DNA of 64,000 nt from Streptococcus suis 10581 (GTDB lineage: Bacteria > Bacillota > Bacilli > Lactobacillales > Streptococcaceae): the NCBI GenBank assembly GCA_000440235.1, contig ALKQ01000093.1, positions 47,907 to 111,906 on the forward strand, read 5' to 3'. Both the position numbers and the translations under genes were made by a program. This document shows, piece by piece, positions 63,931-64,000 of this stretch. The notes under the pieces are model-generated. The model had not been told where the DNA came from, did not search any database, and was given only the letters and a program-made list of their open reading frames with translations. Within the stretch, counting starts at the first letter, position 1; each line of letters opens with the position of its first letter.

Positions 63931-63986
63931 GGCTCTATAATTTCTGTAGTGGGTAAATCCACTGTAGAGATTATGGAGCCTTTTTG
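63931..63986. repeat. 22-bp hairpin with T runs on both sides near the window end
   Basis: The arms 63931-63952 and 63959-63980 pair almost fully (GGCTC...GAGCC at the ends, mismatches mainly G-T). The plus strand has TTTTT after it and the minus strand TTTTTTT. Simplest reading: terminator of a minus-strand gene beyond the window. Its ends also resemble, from memory, those of ISL3-type elements, so a mobile remnant is possible. Confidence 0.6.
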
Positions 63987-64000
63987 AGTATATACAAAAA

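Noticed and set aside
1-64000. CRISPR arrays, tRNA or rRNA genes, phage attachment sites
   Set aside because: No regularly spaced direct repeats, tRNA-like cloverleaf ends or rRNA sequence were noticed.

Overview
The window looks like a Streptococcus chromosome. It is AT-rich, with TTGACA/TATAAT-type promoters mostly spaced 17 bp and AAAGGAGG-type ribosome binding sites. The right-hand core genes (pta, rluD-like, nadK, relQ, CYTH protein, a second prs, cysteine desulfurase, DUF1831, DUF4649, rex, C26 peptidase, radC) lie in an order I know from pneumococcus and S. suis. A YSIRK/LPXTG surface protein and a MET-box fit the same genus. S. suis or a close relative is my best guess, from memory of gene order; no database was searched.

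Positions 1 to about 33,500 are an ethanolamine/cobalamin island, almost all on the minus strand. At the left edge lie a eutG-type alcohol dehydrogenase, the shell protein EutS and an ANTAR response regulator of the EutV type. To their right, about 30 tightly packed genes (29,027 down to 2,984) encode the whole anaerobic corrin route. It begins with tetrapyrrole supply (hemA, hemL, hemB, hemC, hemD) and sirohydrochlorin formation and cobalt insertion (cobA-hemD fusion, precorrin-2 dehydrogenase, cbiK). It continues with ring contraction and amidation (cbiL, H, F, G, D, T, E, J, two cbiC, A, P), cobalt uptake (cbiMNQO), adenosylation, and cbiB, cobU, cobS and cobC, and ends with an old yellow enzyme and a flavin-reductase-like protein. 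A second operon (33,310 to 29,208) carries eutP, cobD, pduX, cobT and a second PduO adenosyltransferase.

The main discovery is regulatory. Three minus-strand leaders, before eutG, cbiA and eutP, each have a 17-bp-spaced promoter, two short hairpins with A1/G4 hexanucleotide loops (the RNA target of ANTAR antiterminators such as EutV), and an intrinsic terminator that overlaps these hairpins. On the plus strand between eutG and the cob operon a stand-alone RNA gene has its own promoter, a cobalamin riboswitch, several A1/G4 hexaloop hairpins and a terminator, like the EutX/Rli55 decoy RNAs. The cobalamin operons therefore appear to be wired into the EutV/decoy circuit. Two proteins carry notable substitutions: the regulator has Ser54 where the phospho-acceptor Asp is expected, and one of the two tandem CbiC proteins has Phe where the catalytic His is expected.

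Positions 33,500 to 49,700 are mixed: a NUDIX hydrolase, two acetyltransferases, a tiny LPXTG protein whose stop codon lies in a 29-bp hairpin, uvrB, a GlnPQ-type amino-acid importer, a broken P-loop kinase gene, an ABC-F protein preceded by a leader peptide and two attenuators, metY with a MET-box, an iron alcohol dehydrogenase flanked by an intact and a decayed copy of a zinc-ribbon gene, a Cys-rich unknown protein, and a HdiR-like self-cleaving repressor. Positions 49,700 to 64,000 are core genome: mutY, a thioesterase, a heterodimeric ABC exporter and the syntenic block above. No rRNA, tRNA, CRISPR array or intact transposase gene was seen.
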